Shown piece after piece: positions 1 to 8,101 of a stretch of DNA of 64,000 nucleotides. This DNA comes from Paenibacillus sp. FSL H7-0357. Lineage in GTDB: Bacteria > Bacillota > Bacilli > Paenibacillales > Paenibacillaceae. The notes under the pieces were generated by a model, which saw nothing but the letters and a program-made list of their open reading frames with translations, searched no databases and was not told the origin of the DNA. The position numbers and the translations under genes were made by a program. The stretch covers positions 3,658,001 to 3,722,000 of the forward strand of contig NZ_CP009241.1 of assembly GCF_000758525.1 (NCBI RefSeq). Direction: 5' to 3'. Position 1 is the stretch's first letter. Each line of letters opens with the position of its first letter.

Positions 1-39
1 ATGCTATATAGAGCGGACAGAACAAGCAGGAGGGCGAAA

Positions 40-576
40 ATGAAACGAGAGATCCAGCATGTACCCTATGGCTATGAACCACCAGCCAGCGAACGCAAAG
101 GAACGCTAGTTTTCTATGATTCCTTTGAGCATATAAGTGATCAGGAGCTGGCTGAGGCAGCCCGGACGGCTACAGAACGCAAATTCACCAAGCTGGTGCT
201 GTATCCGTTGCATGAAGAAACGGTAAGGCGGATGACGAAGGAGCCTGTACAGGCGTATTATAAGCGGGAAGACCGTTTACATGAGTGGAGAAGAGAACAG
301 GGACTTTCATTTATCACTGTGGAAACTCTGGAGGGAAAGCGGAAGAAATATACGCCGCTCGATTCTGCACTCCGTCATATTAGTGAGGTGTATCCTTCGC
401 CGTATTTCCTGTATCTTACACCAGAGATGGCTAATTTGTTTGCTTCTTATTCCTCCTTTGAGGAGTGGATCGTGAAGCTTCGGCTTATTCTGAGCGAAAC
501 TCCATCTACTATTCATCCAAGGCTTGAGAAATTTCGCCATCGCTGGGATGTTGCGGGCGACGAAGAGAGGAAATAA
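40..576 (+). CDS. hypothetical protein (178 aa)
   Basis: I do not recognise this family. The frame is open from base 1, but the ATG at 40 is preceded by AGGAGG at 28-33 with 6 bases of spacing, so that start is preferred over the upstream ATG at 1. The protein is soluble, charged and without a signal peptide or membrane segment. It begins with a basic/aromatic stretch and has a segment KLVLYPLHEETVRRM near residue 50 that could be a strand-helix of an alpha/beta fold, then an aromatic-rich middle (YPSPYFLYLTP). A hairpin at 616-656 probably ends its transcript. Because the window starts here, a longer upstream coding region cannot be excluded. Confidence 0.75.
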   Translation: MKREIQHVPYGYEPPASERKGTLVFYDSFEHISDQELAEAARTATERKFTKLVLYPLHEETVRRMTKEPVQAYYKREDRLHEWRREQGLSFITVETLEGKRKKYTPLDSALRHISEVYPSPYFLYLTPEMANLFASYSSFEEWIVKLRLILSETPSTIHPRLEKFRHRWDVAGDEERK

Positions 577-615
577 CCTGTGGCAGGAGTTGGCCAGCAC
601 ATTCAATGCCAGTCT

Positions 616-656
616 CAAGCAGCAGTGAAGACCCAGGTCTCATTGCTGCTTGTTTT
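616..656 (+). terminator. putative intrinsic terminator
   Basis: The arms AAGCAGCA and TGCTGCTT enclose an inner AGACC/GGTCT stem and are followed by GTTTTGTT. It lies 40 bases after the stop of the preceding gene. The T-run is interrupted, so strength is uncertain. Confidence 0.5.
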
Positions 657-714
657 GTTGTTGCCGGTAACAATGTCCGCCGCTGCGGCTGCTGTCATTA
701 CACGCTATACAGCG

Positions 715-1155
715 TTATTGAGTGCTTCCCTGTTTGCGTTTGTAGTTGTACATTCTCCACTGGTAATGGATAAAGCAGCCAACGCAGAATCCGAGAATAG
801 CGACAGTTGCTGCGACCGCTACCAATGCGGTGAAGATATATGCGGCAATATTCCAGCCTGCCAGAAAGCTGATCAGACCAGCGGCAAGACAGAAGACGGC
901 TATGCTTTGGTTAAATTGCTGCTGCTCCCAATCTTCGTGCACATAAGCAGAGTGTTCTTTCTTGAGGAAATTTACCCCAACCTTCATCACGGGATTGTAT
1001 CCGAACAGTAGACCGGACAAGCCGGCGGCTAGGGGAATCGCAAGTATCCAATGTTGTCCTGTAAGCCAGGTTAATAATACGGAGATCACGATAACTGCCT
1101 GGTTGGTTTTGACCAATGGTCTGGGGATTCCTTTGGATTTGATATCTTTACCCAT
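715..1155 (-). CDS. DUF4395 family membrane protein
   Basis: The 146-aa protein starts with the family-typical stretch GIPRPLVKTNQAVIV and has four hydrophobic segments (about residues 20-35, 37-55, 82-103 and 107-128) separated by short loops, with a cytosolic basic C-terminus (YNYKRKQGS). This matches DUF4395, a small membrane family of unknown function common in Bacillales; members are sometimes found beside thiol-redox or sulfur genes, which is not seen here. The start ATG has GAAAGGTG upstream on the minus strand. It stands alone between converging and diverging neighbours. Function unknown; the family call is fairly secure. Confidence 0.8.
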   Translation of the reverse strand: MGKDIKSKGIPRPLVKTNQAVIVISVLLTWLTGQHWILAIPLAAGLSGLLFGYNPVMKVGVNFLKKEHSAYVHEDWEQQQFNQSIAVFCLAAGLISFLAGWNIAAYIFTALVAVAATVAILGFCVGCFIHYQWRMYNYKRKQGSTQ

Positions 1156-1658
1156 CTAATTCACACCTTTCGCATTGGAATTAATTAAATTATAGCGGAT
1201 CCCTCTGCCACTAGCAATCAGAAAAGACTTATTTAATCTCAAAATTTCCATCCTTTACGTTCGTGTAGGTAATGTCCTTAGTCCACATGGCTCAGTCGCT
1301 TCAACAGTTTAACTCAAATGAATTATTCTTTGACTCCTTCAGCCTTGAAAGTTAAGCTGTTTTTTGTCTGCAAGTTTCCTTCTTCCAAAAAAAGAGACTT
1401 AAAAAAGTGACTTTCAGCGCCAAACCGAAAGAGTCATGAAGAATTCTGAAATCTGGTATGTTAAAGTGTAAATAGTTAACAACACAAGAAAGAAGGGCTG
1501 AATATGATCTATGTTGTGCTGGACGACCGAGGCTTTACCGATACGTGACGGTCCGGATTGTAAAGAATACGCGCTAAATTTGTAAGCTGATGCTAGCTGA
1601 TGAAGTCTATGTGAACAGAAATTTTCGCTACTATAGGAATCAGGAGGATATTCAGTGG
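1156..1658. other. 503-bp intergenic region with possible decayed coding remnants
   Basis: No intact gene is seen between DUF4395 and the response regulator. On the minus strand two short open stretches read like C-terminal ends of secreted proteins: 1323-1433 (ending SLTFKAEGVKE) and 1229-1288 (MWTKDITYTNVKDGNFEIK). On the plus strand a 14-codon frame at 1504-1548 has an AGAAGGG site but no recognisable product. Runs of six or seven identical bases interrupt the minus-strand frames. I read this as remnant sequence plus the promoter region of the two-component operon; none of it is convincingly a gene. Confidence 0.35.
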
Positions 1659-2318
1659 ATGGCCCATATACTAGTGGTTGAAGATGAACAGCCGATCAGC
1701 GATTTGATTACCATGAACCTTAAGCTGGTCGGACACACGTATTCCAAAGCTTATACCGGTTCAGAGGTTTCTGGAATTCTAGAACAGGAGCGAACGGATC
1801 TTATTCTGCTTGATGTGATGCTTCCCGGTATGGACGGGTTTGAAGTGATGCAGCAGATTGCCCACTTGCGGATTCCGGTAATTCTGATTACGGCCAAAAA
1901 TGCATTGGCAGACCGCATCAAAGGGTTCGAGTTAGGTGCGGATGATTATATTATAAAACCCTTTGAAATCCTTGAGCTGCTGGCCCGTATCAATGTCGTG
2001 CTGCGCAGGAACGAACAAACTGCCTCTGCTTTTATTTGCGAAGAGGTGGAGGTCCGGTTTCCGGAACGTCAGGTCCGGGTAGACCAGTTGCCGGTGGATT
2101 TGACCACCCGGGAATTTGAGCTGCTCGAAGTGTTGATCCGCAACCGGAATATAGCCCTCTCGAGGGAAAAGCTGCTTGAATTGGCCTGGGGCTATGATTT
2201 TGCCGGCGACACCCGCACCGTGGATGTCCATATCCGTCAGCTGCGCAAAAAACTGGGCTGGGAAGAACGAATCAAAACCGTATTCAAGCTGGGCTACCGC
2301 CTGGAAGTTCAGGTCTAG
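1659..2318 (+). CDS. OmpR/PhoB-family response regulator
   Basis: This is a DNA-binding response regulator that takes phosphate from the kinase encoded next. The receiver domain (about residues 1-115) starts HILVVEDEQ, has the phospho-acceptor in LILLDVMLPGMDG (Asp52), and the conserved Lys in IIKPFE. The C-terminal winged helix carries LTTREFELLEVL and the recognition region TVDVHIRQLRKKLG, ending with the GYRLEV wing. The ATG at 1659 is chosen because AGGAGG lies at 1642-1647 and the protein then begins like the family; the frame is open 69 bases further upstream. The kinase follows after 2 bases, so the pair is co-transcribed. The signal is not evident from sequence. Confidence 0.93.
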   Translation: MAHILVVEDEQPISDLITMNLKLVGHTYSKAYTGSEVSGILEQERTDLILLDVMLPGMDGFEVMQQIAHLRIPVILITAKNALADRIKGFELGADDYIIKPFEILELLARINVVLRRNEQTASAFICEEVEVRFPERQVRVDQLPVDLTTREFELLEVLIRNRNIALSREKLLELAWGYDFAGDTRTVDVHIRQLRKKLGWEERIKTVFKLGYRLEVQV

Positions 2319-2320
2319 CC

Positions 2321-3691
2321 ATGCGGTTCTGGCATAAGATTCTCCTCTCCGTCCTCGTGCTCTTCATTGCAGCCCTCGATGTAAGTGTAATTATGGTGAT
2401 GAAAAAAAGCTGGCAGCTGAACATGGACAGCGAGACTAAGCGGGCGGCCAGCGAGCAGCTGCTGATTGCCAATAATATATACGAGAATCTTGATTCTATC
2501 CTGGCACGGGGCATCACCCTCACCCCTGTCTTGCTGCTCAGTGTGGCTGAGTCATATGGTGAACACTACCGCACACAAGGAATTGGCTTGGAGCTGCGGG
2601 AGAACGGTCGGCTAATCTACCCGAATACGGGCGGAAAGGACGGTATGCAGGATGAACATACCATCCGGTTATCCATGCCGCTTCCTGCTCCTTACCAGCA
2701 TATGGAGCTGGCCTATAAGCGCGATATCAGCGGGCTGTATGCCCAGCAGCAGGAGCTGAACCACTTCTTTGTAATGATTAACTGGATTGTAGGTCCGGTG
2801 CTGGCGCTGCTGCTCTATCTCCTCATCCGCCAACTGACCAAGCCGCTCAAGCAGCTGTCGGAGACGACCAAGACAATCGCTGAGGGCAATTATTCGAACC
2901 GTGTGGAGCTGCACAGTAAGGACGAGTTCGGAGAGCTGGCACTCAATTTCAACCGGATGGCTTCGGTGGTGGAGCAGCGGATGACCGATCTCTCCGACAT
3001 GGCCGAGGATAAACAGCGGATGGTCGATAATCTTGCCCATGAACTGCGTACACCGCTGACCAGTATGCAAGGTTTCGCTGAATTTCTCACTTCGGCGAAC
3101 ATTGGCCAGGAAGAACAGATAAAGGCTGGCCGCTATATTTGGAGTGAAACGATCAGGCTGAAGAATCTTGCCTTTAAGCTGCTCGATTTGTCCGTCCTCC
3201 GGCACCAGCCTCTGGTGCAGTCAGAGGTGGATGTTTCTGGACTGTTCGAGGCGGTAGTGCAGACGGAACATCAAAAAATAACTGAGAACGGAATACTGTT
3301 GCAGATTGACAGCTCCATCCCCACCGTGTGGGGAGATGCCGATCTGCTGGCATCCTTTCTGGTGAATTTAATCGAAAATGCCATTCATGCTTCAAAGCCA
3401 GGCTGCCAGATCCGCTTGCTAGCCTATAATCAGAACGGGGAGGCTGTGCTGGAAGTGCGTGACAGCGGAAGCGGGATGACGGCGGAACAGAGCAAGCGTG
3501 CCTTCGAGCCGTTCTATCGGGCGGACCCTGCACGTTCACGGACCTATGGCAATGCCGGTCTCGGTCTCTCCTTGTGCCGGCAAATTGCCGAGGCGCATCA
3601 AGCCAGAGTTGAGCTGCAATCTGTTCTTGGTGAAGGGACAAGCATCCGCATCTTTTTACAACTCCATAACAACTGTCCTCCTACTCCATAA
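2321..3691 (+). CDS. sensor histidine kinase (HAMP-HisKA-HATPase)
   Basis: A 456-aa class I kinase partnered with the upstream regulator. It has an N-terminal membrane helix (residues 5-27), an extracytoplasmic sensor of about 120 residues, a second membrane helix (about 148-168), a HAMP linker, and a HisKA motif NLAHELRTPLTS with the phospho-acceptor at His240. The ATPase domain shows the N box (NLIENAIHAS), G1 (DSGSGM), F box (AFEPFYR) and G2 (AGLGLSLC). The start follows the regulator stop by 2 bases. The next gene, a secreted PepSY/YcdB-like protein 60 bases downstream, may be a target or accessory of the pair. The sensor domain gave no family match by eye. Confidence 0.92.
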   Translation: MRFWHKILLSVLVLFIAALDVSVIMVMKKSWQLNMDSETKRAASEQLLIANNIYENLDSILARGITLTPVLLLSVAESYGEHYRTQGIGLELRENGRLIYPNTGGKDGMQDEHTIRLSMPLPAPYQHMELAYKRDISGLYAQQQELNHFFVMINWIVGPVLALLLYLLIRQLTKPLKQLSETTKTIAEGNYSNRVELHSKDEFGELALNFNRMASVVEQRMTDLSDMAEDKQRMVDNLAHELRTPLTSMQGFAEFLTSANIGQEEQIKAGRYIWSETIRLKNLAFKLLDLSVLRHQPLVQSEVDVSGLFEAVVQTEHQKITENGILLQIDSSIPTVWGDADLLASFLVNLIENAIHASKPGCQIRLLAYNQNGEAVLEVRDSGSGMTAEQSKRAFEPFYRADPARSRTYGNAGLGLSLCRQIAEAHQARVELQSVLGEGTSIRIFLQLHNNCPPTP

Positions 3692-3751
3692 CATCTTGGG
3701 ATTAAGGTATAGACAGATTCAACATCTTTGATCCCAATGGAGGTAATACAA

Positions 3752-4834
3752 TTGAGCAAGAACAAACTGTCTGCTACGTTAGCTGTTATCCTATTTTCAG
3801 GAGCTGTGCTCACTGTCAGCGCGACTCTCGTCCCCAGCTTAGTGAACTCCGCAGTCGTCGCCAAGAACAGCCCGGAAATTCAGGGTAGTGCCCAGCTGGC
3901 TTTAACCGGAAGCACCGTCCCTGTGCTGAAAGTTGAGGCACCGGCGCCGGTGTCCACTGTGAAAGAAGACCTGCTTAAGCAGATGACTGAGGCGCAAATC
4001 CAGCAGATCTATGACTTCATAGACAAGCCGGGCGATCCTCGCAATTCAGGCCGGGAAATGACCGATTCAGAAGTGAACCGCAGACTGGTTCTGGATGACC
4101 AGTATGTGTATGATGGGCTCCGCCCCAAACAGCAGCTGCCGTTAAAGCCGGGACAAGCAGAAGTGTATCTGGATTTGGAGACCAATACGTACACATACCC
4201 GGAGCGGAGTTTGACCGATGAAGAGCTGCTGCAGCTGATTGACTGGTCCTACCGGGTCAATTATATCTTGTCCAAACGGAATGTGACTGCGCCCCCCCTG
4301 CCGCAGGAATTCAGCAAGGCTGAAGCGCAGGCGCTGGCGGCTGAAAGTGTGCGCAAGCTGTTTGATGCCGATATTTCCAAGCTGCAAACGACAGTTATTC
4401 TAGATGAACTAAGACTGGACAAACATCCAACCTGGAGCGTTCATTGGTCTCCTTATAAGTCGCAAACCCTGCGGGGGCAAGGCAAGGAATTTTGGCAATA
4501 TCACGTAATAATTGATGCGAAAACCGGGGTCGTGCTAGATACGACAGCAATTAATTTGGCGCTGAAAAGAACTCCCATCGACAAAGCGGCCGCCAGTGCC
4601 ATTCAAAAGGATGCCAGCTGGATTCAAAAAGCCACCCAGATCGTTACGGACAAGCAGGGGGAAACAAGAAACATTGTCAAAGCTTATCTGACCGATACCG
4701 AAGTTAACAACAAACGCGGGATGGTGGCAGTGAAACTGTTGTTGGAAGACGGAAGCAGCTATACAGCGGAATTCCGCTATCCGAATCAGGCCCTGCGCTG
4801 CCTTATCTATGAGGCTGCCGACAAGGCCGATTAA
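3752..4834 (+). CDS. secreted PepSY/YcdB-like protein
   Basis: A 360-aa exported protein. The TTG at 3752 is preferred because GGAGG lies at 3739-3743, and it gives a classical signal peptide (LSKNKLS, then a hydrophobic core to about residue 25). The mature part is rich in Gln, Lys and Asp. The segment from about residue 200 (EAQALAAESVRKLF, then FWQYHVIIDAKTGVVLDT) resembles PepSY/YcdB-type domains, where a helix is followed by a strand pair carrying the DAKTG turn. Such proteins are often encoded beside two-component systems and may inhibit proteases or sense envelope status; that role is inferred. Location after an RR-HK pair supports co-regulation. Not a lipoprotein: no Cys in the signal region. 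Confidence 0.65.
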   Translation: MSKNKLSATLAVILFSGAVLTVSATLVPSLVNSAVVAKNSPEIQGSAQLALTGSTVPVLKVEAPAPVSTVKEDLLKQMTEAQIQQIYDFIDKPGDPRNSGREMTDSEVNRRLVLDDQYVYDGLRPKQQLPLKPGQAEVYLDLETNTYTYPERSLTDEELLQLIDWSYRVNYILSKRNVTAPPLPQEFSKAEAQALAAESVRKLFDADISKLQTTVILDELRLDKHPTWSVHWSPYKSQTLRGQGKEFWQYHVIIDAKTGVVLDTTAINLALKRTPIDKAAASAIQKDASWIQKATQIVTDKQGETRNIVKAYLTDTEVNNKRGMVAVKLLLEDGSSYTAEFRYPNQALRCLIYEAADKAD

Positions 4835-4895
4835 GCAGAAACCGTTTCAAAAAAACGAGTACAAAGTTCCAAATAACAAGAAAAAAAACTTTTCA

Positions 4896-4929
4896 GCCCT
4901 TTCGCTTCCCTGCAGGAAGCCGGAAGGGC
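4896..4929. terminator. strong hairpin between the two-component cluster and the accessory islet
   Basis: Arms GCCCTT-GCTTCC and GGAAGC-GAAGGGC close around CTGCA with a 2-base internal mismatch. The T-run lies on the minus-strand side (A8 at 4881-4888 on plus), so it could act in either direction but has a better T-tract for leftward transcription. Confidence 0.5.
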
Positions 4930-4965
4930 ATTATTCGTTCCGGGTGTCAGAAGAAAATAGAGTTT

Positions 4966-4993
4966 TATATAGATTGAACTAAAGTAAAACATG
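4966..4993 (+). repeat. partial copy of a dispersed repeat (left end)
   Basis: TATATAGATTGAACT at 4966-4980 is identical to the left end of the repeat at 58422 and to the inverted right end of the repeat at 39395. The following bases (AAAACATG) are also similar to the 58-kb copy. The conserved 28-bp core is missing here. Confidence 0.5.
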
Positions 4994-5050
4994 AAACCAT
5001 TTTTAAACATAATCGTAGCATATTGTAAATAAATAGAATTGAGGTGAAGT

Positions 5051-5326
5051 ATGAAAGCTGCTTTTGATTACTTAAGAAGAGCCTATTATAGGCTTAGTTA
5101 TTATTATCAGAAATTTCAATTGATTGTAATGTCTTTTGTAGTTGTTGGAATAGTTGATTATTTTTTTATTTACGAGATTTTCGTTTCATTATCAGCATTA
5201 TTTCCTGTTTTTATTTTAGAAATTGCTCCAGTCATTATTATCATTTTATCAATATTTATTATTCGAGGAATCGTTAAATTTATAAAGAAGATGAAAGAAA
5301 ACAAACACTTACTATTTTTATTCTAA
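5051..5326 (+). CDS. small membrane protein, unknown
   Basis: A 91-aa protein with a strong ribosome binding site (GAGGTGAAGT directly before the ATG). It has an N-terminal aromatic/basic region (RRAYYRLSYYYQKF), two long hydrophobic helices (about residues 25-45 and 48-75) and a lysine-rich tail. Base composition is much more AT-rich than the flanking core genes, suggesting that it belongs to an acquired islet. No family recognised. In the same frame, after its TAA, two further short open stretches follow (see the entry at 5330), which may be decayed parts of neighbouring genes. Confidence 0.6.
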   Translation: MKAAFDYLRRAYYRLSYYYQKFQLIVMSFVVVGIVDYFFIYEIFVSLSALFPVFILEIAPVIIIILSIFIIRGIVKFIKKMKENKHLLFLF

Positions 5327-5329
5327 CTA

Positions 5330-5722
5330 GAAATTATAGTTCAAACGACAGATGAAGCTGGATTTGAAAAATTAGCACGGTTATACATAGATATAGAGGG
5401 CTTTGATGGCTGAAGTAGCAATAAAGGTATCTATGGGGATGACTGGTTGAGCCTGCATTCCGTTGACTGGCTCTTGTTAGCTTCCAAATTTATAGCTTGG
5501 TGGCAGGAAGGTGTCATCCTGTCTAAAAGCCAGGCAGCAGATTGGGGGCTTTTACATCTTAGTGGCGGATGGAAAGAGAATTTGAAGCGATGCAAGAAGC
5601 TAAGGAAGGATCCATCCATGGTAACATGTCTAGAGTATTCCGAATGGCTGAGTAATTTGGAGCCAGCTATTATAGAAGCATCACATGATCTGGACAGAGC
5701 TCTCGAAACAACTATTCACTAA
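5330..5722 (+). pseudogene. decayed coding remnants, possible nucleotidyltransferase C-terminus
   Basis: Frame 5330-5413 reads EIIVQTTDEAGFEKLARLYI and ends at TGA; the same frame then stays open from 5414 to 5722. The second part has no convincing ribosome binding site and its only start candidate is TTG at 5447. Its middle (KFIAWWQEGVILSKSQAADWGLLHL, given here only in part: EGVILSKSQAADWG) resembles the C-terminal helices of aminoglycoside-type nucleotidyltransferases (DUF4111-like), in which KEG.vlSK..a..WgL is common. The nucleotidyltransferase domain itself is absent, so if the match is right this is a truncated gene. The identification is tentative. Confidence 0.3.
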
Positions 5723-5933
5723 AGTAGAATCTTTACAGTCCTATAGAAAGACAGTTAATAATAACTTTTCCGCTAACAGGAAACGCAAGCTCACGCAGGT
5801 TAGAAGATTAAGACCTCCCTTTAGAAGCAAACATAGATGTAATAGCTTCTAATGGGGGGGATAAGGGCAGTCTTGTTGAAGAAGGTATACCATTGTAATA
5901 TAGTATTTTAACAATGAAATATTGGAGGTCCTT

Positions 5934-6389
5934 ATGGAATTCAAAACTGCAAATGTAAACCATCTTCCTGCAATTGTCCGTTTATTAGCGGATGATGAAT
6001 TGGGGGCTACCCGTGAGCGTTTTGAACACCCACTGCCAAAAGCATACATTGATGCTTTTGCAAAGATTGAACAGCAGATTGGTAATTCCATAATCGTTGC
6101 TTTGGATAACAACGAAGTTATTGGTTGTCTTCAGCTTACAATTATTCCGGGGATTGCAAGATTAGGAACGACACGCGGTCAAATTGAAGGTGTTCGTATT
6201 GACAGTGATTATCGTGGCACAGGAGTTGGAGAGTCCTTATTTCGTTATGCTATTAATGAGGCTAGAGCAATGGGGTGCGGGATAATTCAACTGACAACTG
6301 ATAAAAAACGTAAAGATGCCCATCGGTTCTATGAACGACTTGGATTTGTTGCTAGTCATGAGGGTATGAAACTTTTACTAAGTACTTAG
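5934..6389 (+). CDS. GNAT family N-acetyltransferase
   Basis: A 151-aa single-domain acetyltransferase that transfers acetyl from acetyl-CoA to an unidentified amine. The ATG at 5934 has GGAGG at 5924-5928; an upstream in-frame TTG at 5922 is less likely. Motif B/A elements are visible: strand VIGCLQLTIIPG, then IEGVRIDSDYRGTGVGESLF, in which RGTGVG is the pyrophosphate-binding Q/RxxGxG/A loop. The C-terminal HRFYERLGFVAS is the usual GNAT motif B. The protein resembles GNATs of the HPA2/PhnO-like group. It is an isolated gene within the AT-rich islet. Substrate unknown; resistance or detoxification is possible but not shown. Confidence 0.88.
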   Translation: MEFKTANVNHLPAIVRLLADDELGATRERFEHPLPKAYIDAFAKIEQQIGNSIIVALDNNEVIGCLQLTIIPGIARLGTTRGQIEGVRIDSDYRGTGVGESLFRYAINEARAMGCGIIQLTTDKKRKDAHRFYERLGFVASHEGMKLLLST

Positions 6390-6681
6390 TCATTGAACTA
6401 TCGGGAAACGATAACTCAAAAAGACATGAGGGCATATAACACTTTGATGGAAAGGGAATCAGTGAAATTTAACCATAATTGATGTATGGAACAAATTGGT
6501 ATTATAAAATATGGTTCACGGTGTGCATTTAAGCGCGCAGCGTCGCATGTTATAATAGTTTTTTCTTCAAAAGCCGAAAAGATTCCGACCTCTATAGGCG
6601 GAGATGAATCGGCGGTTTTCAACTATTCAGCGAACATATGTGCTACACTGTAAGAAAATACTACAAAAGGGGGTGTCGCAC

Positions 6682-7770
6682 ATGATCGTTCATCAAGCCT
6701 ATAAATACCGCATCTACCCGAATACCGGGCAACAGCAACTCATTCGTCGAATGTTTGGCTGTTGCCGCTTTGTGTTCAATCATTTCCTGGAAGAGTGGAA
6801 CCAAACCTATGCCGAGACAGGCAAAGGTTTGTCCTATCAGACCTGTGCGACACAGCTCCCCTTCCTAAAAACACAATATGACTGGCTCAAAGAAGTCGAT
6901 AGTATTGCTTTACAGTCCGCCGTTCGGCATGTGGCAGATAGCTTTGACCGCTTTTTCAAAAAGCAAAATCAAGCGCCTCGCTTCAAAAGCCGGAAGCATC
7001 CAGTACAAAGCTACACCACGAAATTCACGAACGGAAATATCGCCATTGAAGGCAACCAATTGAAGCTTCCCAAGCTCGGCTGGATGCGTTTCGCCAACTC
7101 TCGGAAGCTGGAGGGTCGTATACTGTCCGCTACGGTACGGCAAAACGCCAGCGATAAGTATTTTGTCTCCCTGGTTTGCGAGGTCGAAAAGACCCCGCTC
7201 CCACAAGCAGATGCACATATCGGCATTGACTTGGGGCTTAAGGAATACGCTGTGTGCTCCAACGGCGAACATTTTGCCAACCCCAGGTTTTACCGTCAAT
7301 ACGAGAAAAAGCTTGCGCTGTGGCAGCGGCGTTTGGCAAGACGCACACCAGGGGGCTCCAACTGGAAGAAAGCCAAGAAACACATTGCTCGTATTCACGA
7401 ACACATTGCAAATTCCCGGAACGATTTTCTCCACAAGATGACAACGAAGCTGATCCGTGAGTGCCAAACGATCAGCATCGAACATCTGCATGTGGCGAAT
7501 ATGATTCAAAATCCCAAACTCTCCAAGTCCATCGCTGATGCGTCCTGGGGCGAATGGGTGCGTCAACTGACGTATAAAGCATCCTGGTATGGACGAACCC
7601 TCCGGGTTGCCGACACCTTCGAGCCGACCAGTCAGCAGTGCCACGTATGCGGCACGATCCATCCCGAAGTGAAGAACCTCTCGATTCGAGAATGGACATG
7701 TGTAGCTTGCGGAACACACCATGATCGGGATGAAAATGCGGCTCATAATATCAAACAGGTAGCGGTATAG
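6682..7770 (+). CDS. tnpB: TnpB RNA-guided endonuclease (IS605 OrfB)
   Basis: A 362-aa TnpB, the omegaRNA-guided DNA nuclease ancestral to Cas12. The ATG at 6682 follows AGGGGGTG and yields the standard start MIVHQAYKYRIYPN. The N-terminal helix-turn-helix region (RMFGCCRFVFNHFL) is followed by the split RuvC domain: D183 in GIDLGLK, E267 in ISIEHLHV and D350 in RDENAAHN. The zinc finger is CHVCG...CVACG between the second and third RuvC motifs. All catalytic residues are present, so the protein should be active. Its 3' end overlaps the expected 5' part of the omegaRNA. Typical full-length TnpB is 350-500 aa, so this is a compact but complete member. Confidence 0.95.
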   Translation: MIVHQAYKYRIYPNTGQQQLIRRMFGCCRFVFNHFLEEWNQTYAETGKGLSYQTCATQLPFLKTQYDWLKEVDSIALQSAVRHVADSFDRFFKKQNQAPRFKSRKHPVQSYTTKFTNGNIAIEGNQLKLPKLGWMRFANSRKLEGRILSATVRQNASDKYFVSLVCEVEKTPLPQADAHIGIDLGLKEYAVCSNGEHFANPRFYRQYEKKLALWQRRLARRTPGGSNWKKAKKHIARIHEHIANSRNDFLHKMTTKLIRECQTISIEHLHVANMIQNPKLSKSIADASWGEWVRQLTYKASWYGRTLRVADTFEPTSQQCHVCGTIHPEVKNLSIREWTCVACGTHHDRDENAAHNIKQVAV

Positions 7771-7896
7771 CAATTACCTATAAAAATAAAACATAGAACT
7801 GCGGGAACGCAGGGATCGCTTGCCCATAAGAGGAGGTTGCTCCTCTGTTCGCAAGAATCCACCCCTTCAAGCGTCAGCTAAGTGGTGGAGATTCAA
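7750..7896 (+). ncRNA. predicted omegaRNA (reRNA) scaffold at the element right end
   Basis: Three hairpins follow tnpB: CTGCG-GGAA-CGCAG (7799-7812); a two-tier stem CTTGC...GCAAG (7819-7855) capped by AGAGGAG-GTTG-CTCCTCT (7829-7846); and CCACCCCTT...AAGTGGTGG (7859-7888, one mismatch). The scaffold should end at about 7896, so the adjoining 7897-7916 would be the guide. The 5' limit is approximate because omegaRNAs usually begin inside the tnpB 3' end. Boundaries are inferred from known IS605 elements. Confidence 0.65.
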
Positions 7897-7985
7897 TTTG
7901 TCGCATTATTATATGAAAATATATCGATCAAGGTGCATTAAAACTAGCTAGAAAAGTTGAAAAAAAAGATGTCCGCATGACCAAT

Positions 7986-8026
7986 AAAAGCGTAGTGTTG
8001 AAACCAGCAACTCTGCGCTTTTTTTG
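7986..8026 (+). terminator. intrinsic terminator
   Basis: AAAGCG-AG-GTTG arm pairs with CAACTCTGCGCTTT (12 of 14 positions) and runs into seven T. It sits after the TnpB element, in front of the P-loop kinase gene. Confidence 0.7.
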
Positions 8027-8101
8027 TGCAAATTACCTAATTATGTATGGTTTATGGAGAGTTAATGAACATCAATTAATAGAATAGGAATGGGGGCAAA
8101 T

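Larger units (their letters stand above)
6573..7896 (+). mobile_element. IS200/IS605-type TnpB-only element (IS1341-like)
   Basis: The element is defined by a left-end imperfect hairpin (GATTC 6581-6585 with GAATC 6606-6610, extended by GCC/GGC at 6573 and 6611), the tnpB gene, and a structured right end closing with a CCACCCCTT/AAGTGGTGG stem (7859-7888) followed by ATTCAA at 7891-7896. No TnpA transposase is present, so it could only move with a transposase supplied in trans. The left boundary is uncertain: it may lie 20-35 bases upstream of the hairpin, near TTAT at 6550. These elements make no target duplications. Right-end architecture is typical of omegaRNA-producing elements. Confidence 0.75.

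Noticed and set aside
580..1011. Plus-strand open frame of 143 codons
   Set aside because: It lies over the DUF4395 gene on the other strand and has a nonsense protein; DUF4395 is better supported.
1504..1548. 14-codon frame with a decent SD upstream of the response regulator
   Set aside because: Too short and without context such as a leader hairpin; no regulatory role supported.
3174..3641. Minus-strand open frame of 155 codons within the histidine kinase gene
   Set aside because: Fully inside a conserved kinase domain; product lacks any motif.
6910..7773. Long open frame antisense to tnpB (287 codons)
   Set aside because: It mirrors the coding strand of a well-supported TnpB gene, has no RBS and no recognisable domain; a shadow of codon bias.
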